DNA of 64,000 bases from Candidatus Wallbacteria bacterium (lineage in GTDB: Bacteria > Muiribacteriota > JAQTZZ01): contig JAQTZZ010000003.1 in assembly GCA_028687545.1 (NCBI GenBank), positions 1 through 64,000 of the forward strand. The letters are read 5' to 3'. A model generated the notes under the pieces. The model saw only the letters and a list, made by a program, of their open reading frames with translations. It did not search any database and was not told the DNA's origin. How positions within the stretch are numbered: the stretch's first letter is position 1; each line of letters starts with the position of its first letter. Made by a program: the position numbers and the translations under genes. Positions 63,129 through 64,000 of the stretch are shown one piece after another.

Positions 63129-64000
63129 AAATATTTCTGGTTATCCTGCTGTTCATCGGATTGCCCCTGTTCGCCGACACAGAGGACGATAAGGCCGAGG
63201 CCAGCGCCAGGATCCGCGCCAGGCTGGAGCAGCAGTGGCAGGCCAAAAATTATTATTTCAACACGATTTACCAGATGGAGCGGGAACAGTGGGACAAAGC
63301 CATGTACAGTGCCCAGAAAGTCCTTGAACTGTCTCCTGACGACCAGCGGGTCAGAATACTGATCCAGGAAATCGAGTCCAAGCGCTGGGAAGGTTATAAG
63401 AAGCTTTATCACGATGATTCCCCGGCCCGCAAGACGATCGGCATCAAGTTCGACTGGAACAAGGTGGATACTTTCGCTGAGGAAGTGATCCCGGTCTGCA
63501 CTGAATCAATGAAGTATTTCACACTGGGCGAACGGGCGTTCGAGCTCGGAAGCACGGAAGTGGCCGAGTCTTATTACAAGATGGCGATCTCCAAGTCGCC
63601 CGGATTTGGTACGGCTTATCAGCGTCTCGGAGAGATTTATTTCGTCAGGGACGACAAGGAACTGGCTTCTTTCTGTTTCAACAAATCTGTGGAGTATCAG
63701 AAATACAGTCAGGAAAACAGGCTCTGCCTTGCCAACCTTCTGCTGCTTGCCCATGATTATGATGAAACCGAGAAGGTTCTTGCCGAGATCAGGAAGCTCG
63801 ACTCTGAAAGCGAAGTCGCGGCTGTGGCGCGGGGGATGGAATTCAGAGTGAAGCGGGAACGGATGATGTACGGGCTGATGGCTGAACAGAAAATCGACGA
63901 AGAGAGGTTCGTGAATCTCTCGGCCAGGCAGGAAAAGGAACTCTACACCTATGCCTTCGGACATTTCTATTTCCTGGAAAAAGCGAGACAGGCGAATCCG
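63125..64000 (+). CDS. exported TPR protein, N-terminal part (runs off right edge)
   Basis: The ATG at 63125 overlaps the permease stop. At least 292 residues are in view with no stop. A signal peptide (MKIFLVILLFIGLPLFADT) is followed by acidic and helical sequence with TPR units: AMYSAQKVLELSPDDQRVRI, SYYKMAISKSPGFGTAYQRL, LASFCFNKSVEYQKYSQENR. It is probably periplasmic. In this operon position a substrate-binding protein is usual; a TPR protein instead is odd. The missing C-terminus could hold another domain. Confidence 0.8.
   Translation, partial: MKIFLVILLFIGLPLFADTEDDKAEASARIRARLEQQWQAKNYYFNTIYQMEREQWDKAMYSAQKVLELSPDDQRVRILIQEIESKRWEGYKKLYHDDSPARKTIGIKFDWNKVDTFAEEVIPVCTESMKYFTLGERAFELGSTEVAESYYKMAISKSPGFGTAYQRLGEIYFVRDDKELASFCFNKSVEYQKYSQENRLCLANLLLLAHDYDETEKVLAEIRKLDSESEVAAVARGMEFRVKRERMMYGLMAEQKIDEERFVNLSARQEKELYTYAFGHFYFLEKARQANP

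Overview
The window reads as a chromosome segment of an uncultivated diderm (Gram-negative-type) bacterium. Several proteins carry lipobox signal peptides, one looks like an outer-membrane beta-barrel ending in Phe, and there is a type II secretion-type pseudopilin. There is also a LemA/GIDE pair, many TPR and propeller proteins, and very large repeat-built surface proteins. Together with a twin-HTH regulator and an orphan FlbD, this resembles deep-branching candidate phyla such as Riflebacteria or Wallbacteria. That placement is a low-confidence impression, since no rRNA or marker phylogeny is available here. I see no phage, insertion-sequence transposase, CRISPR array or rRNA.

Layout. 1-1547: N-terminal part of a secreted repeat protein (minus strand) that runs off the left edge. 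1892-6044: a NtrC-type AAA regulator with degenerate motifs, tRNA-Ala(CGC), a palindromic element, and a SGNH hydrolase with a TPR array nested inside it. 6068-10060: a consensus promoter drives a twin-HTH regulator, a TPR protein, ClpC and a FlbD-like protein. 10079-12523: a 43-aa Cys-rich protein, an exported coiled-coil protein and enolase. 12701-18047: an orphan molybdenum hydroxylase large subunit, hisS and aspS. 18048-20940: an AT-rich patch holding a HigB/HigA-M78 toxin-antitoxin pair with a perfect-consensus promoter, gene debris and a YgjP-type metallopeptidase. 20965-23607: valS. 23641-27169: repeats, two tandem membrane-anchored Kelch propellers and an unknown exported protein. 27176-33874: a minus-strand cluster of an RluA-type pseudouridine synthase, RelA/SpoT, a pseudopilin-TolB-propeller fusion, a coiled-coil protein and a lytic transglycosylase. 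33930-39464: a radical SAM enzyme, a 270-bp inverted-repeat element, then a HutP-like protein, a MalK/MsmX-type ATPase and two DUF3352-like proteins.

39607-58490 is the most distinctive region: one collinear minus-strand cluster of five exported proteins. In order of transcription these are an outer-membrane-barrel-like protein, a matrixin-type metalloprotease lipoprotein, a lipoprotein of carboxypeptidase-regulatory-like repeats, a 4700-aa Ig-repeat giant, and a small TPR-like lipoprotein. The start codon of the giant overlaps the stop codon of the gene before it. I infer a cell-surface assembly or adhesion apparatus. 58756-60482: LemA and a GIDE-domain membrane protein. 60583-64000: a CPBP-type membrane protease, two sugar-type ABC permeases and a truncated TPR protein. 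The matching ABC ATPase may be the one at 35671, 25 kb away.

Several inverted-repeat elements are scattered between genes. The best is a 188-bp repeat present twice in opposite orientation, with conserved arms but unrelated central hairpins.
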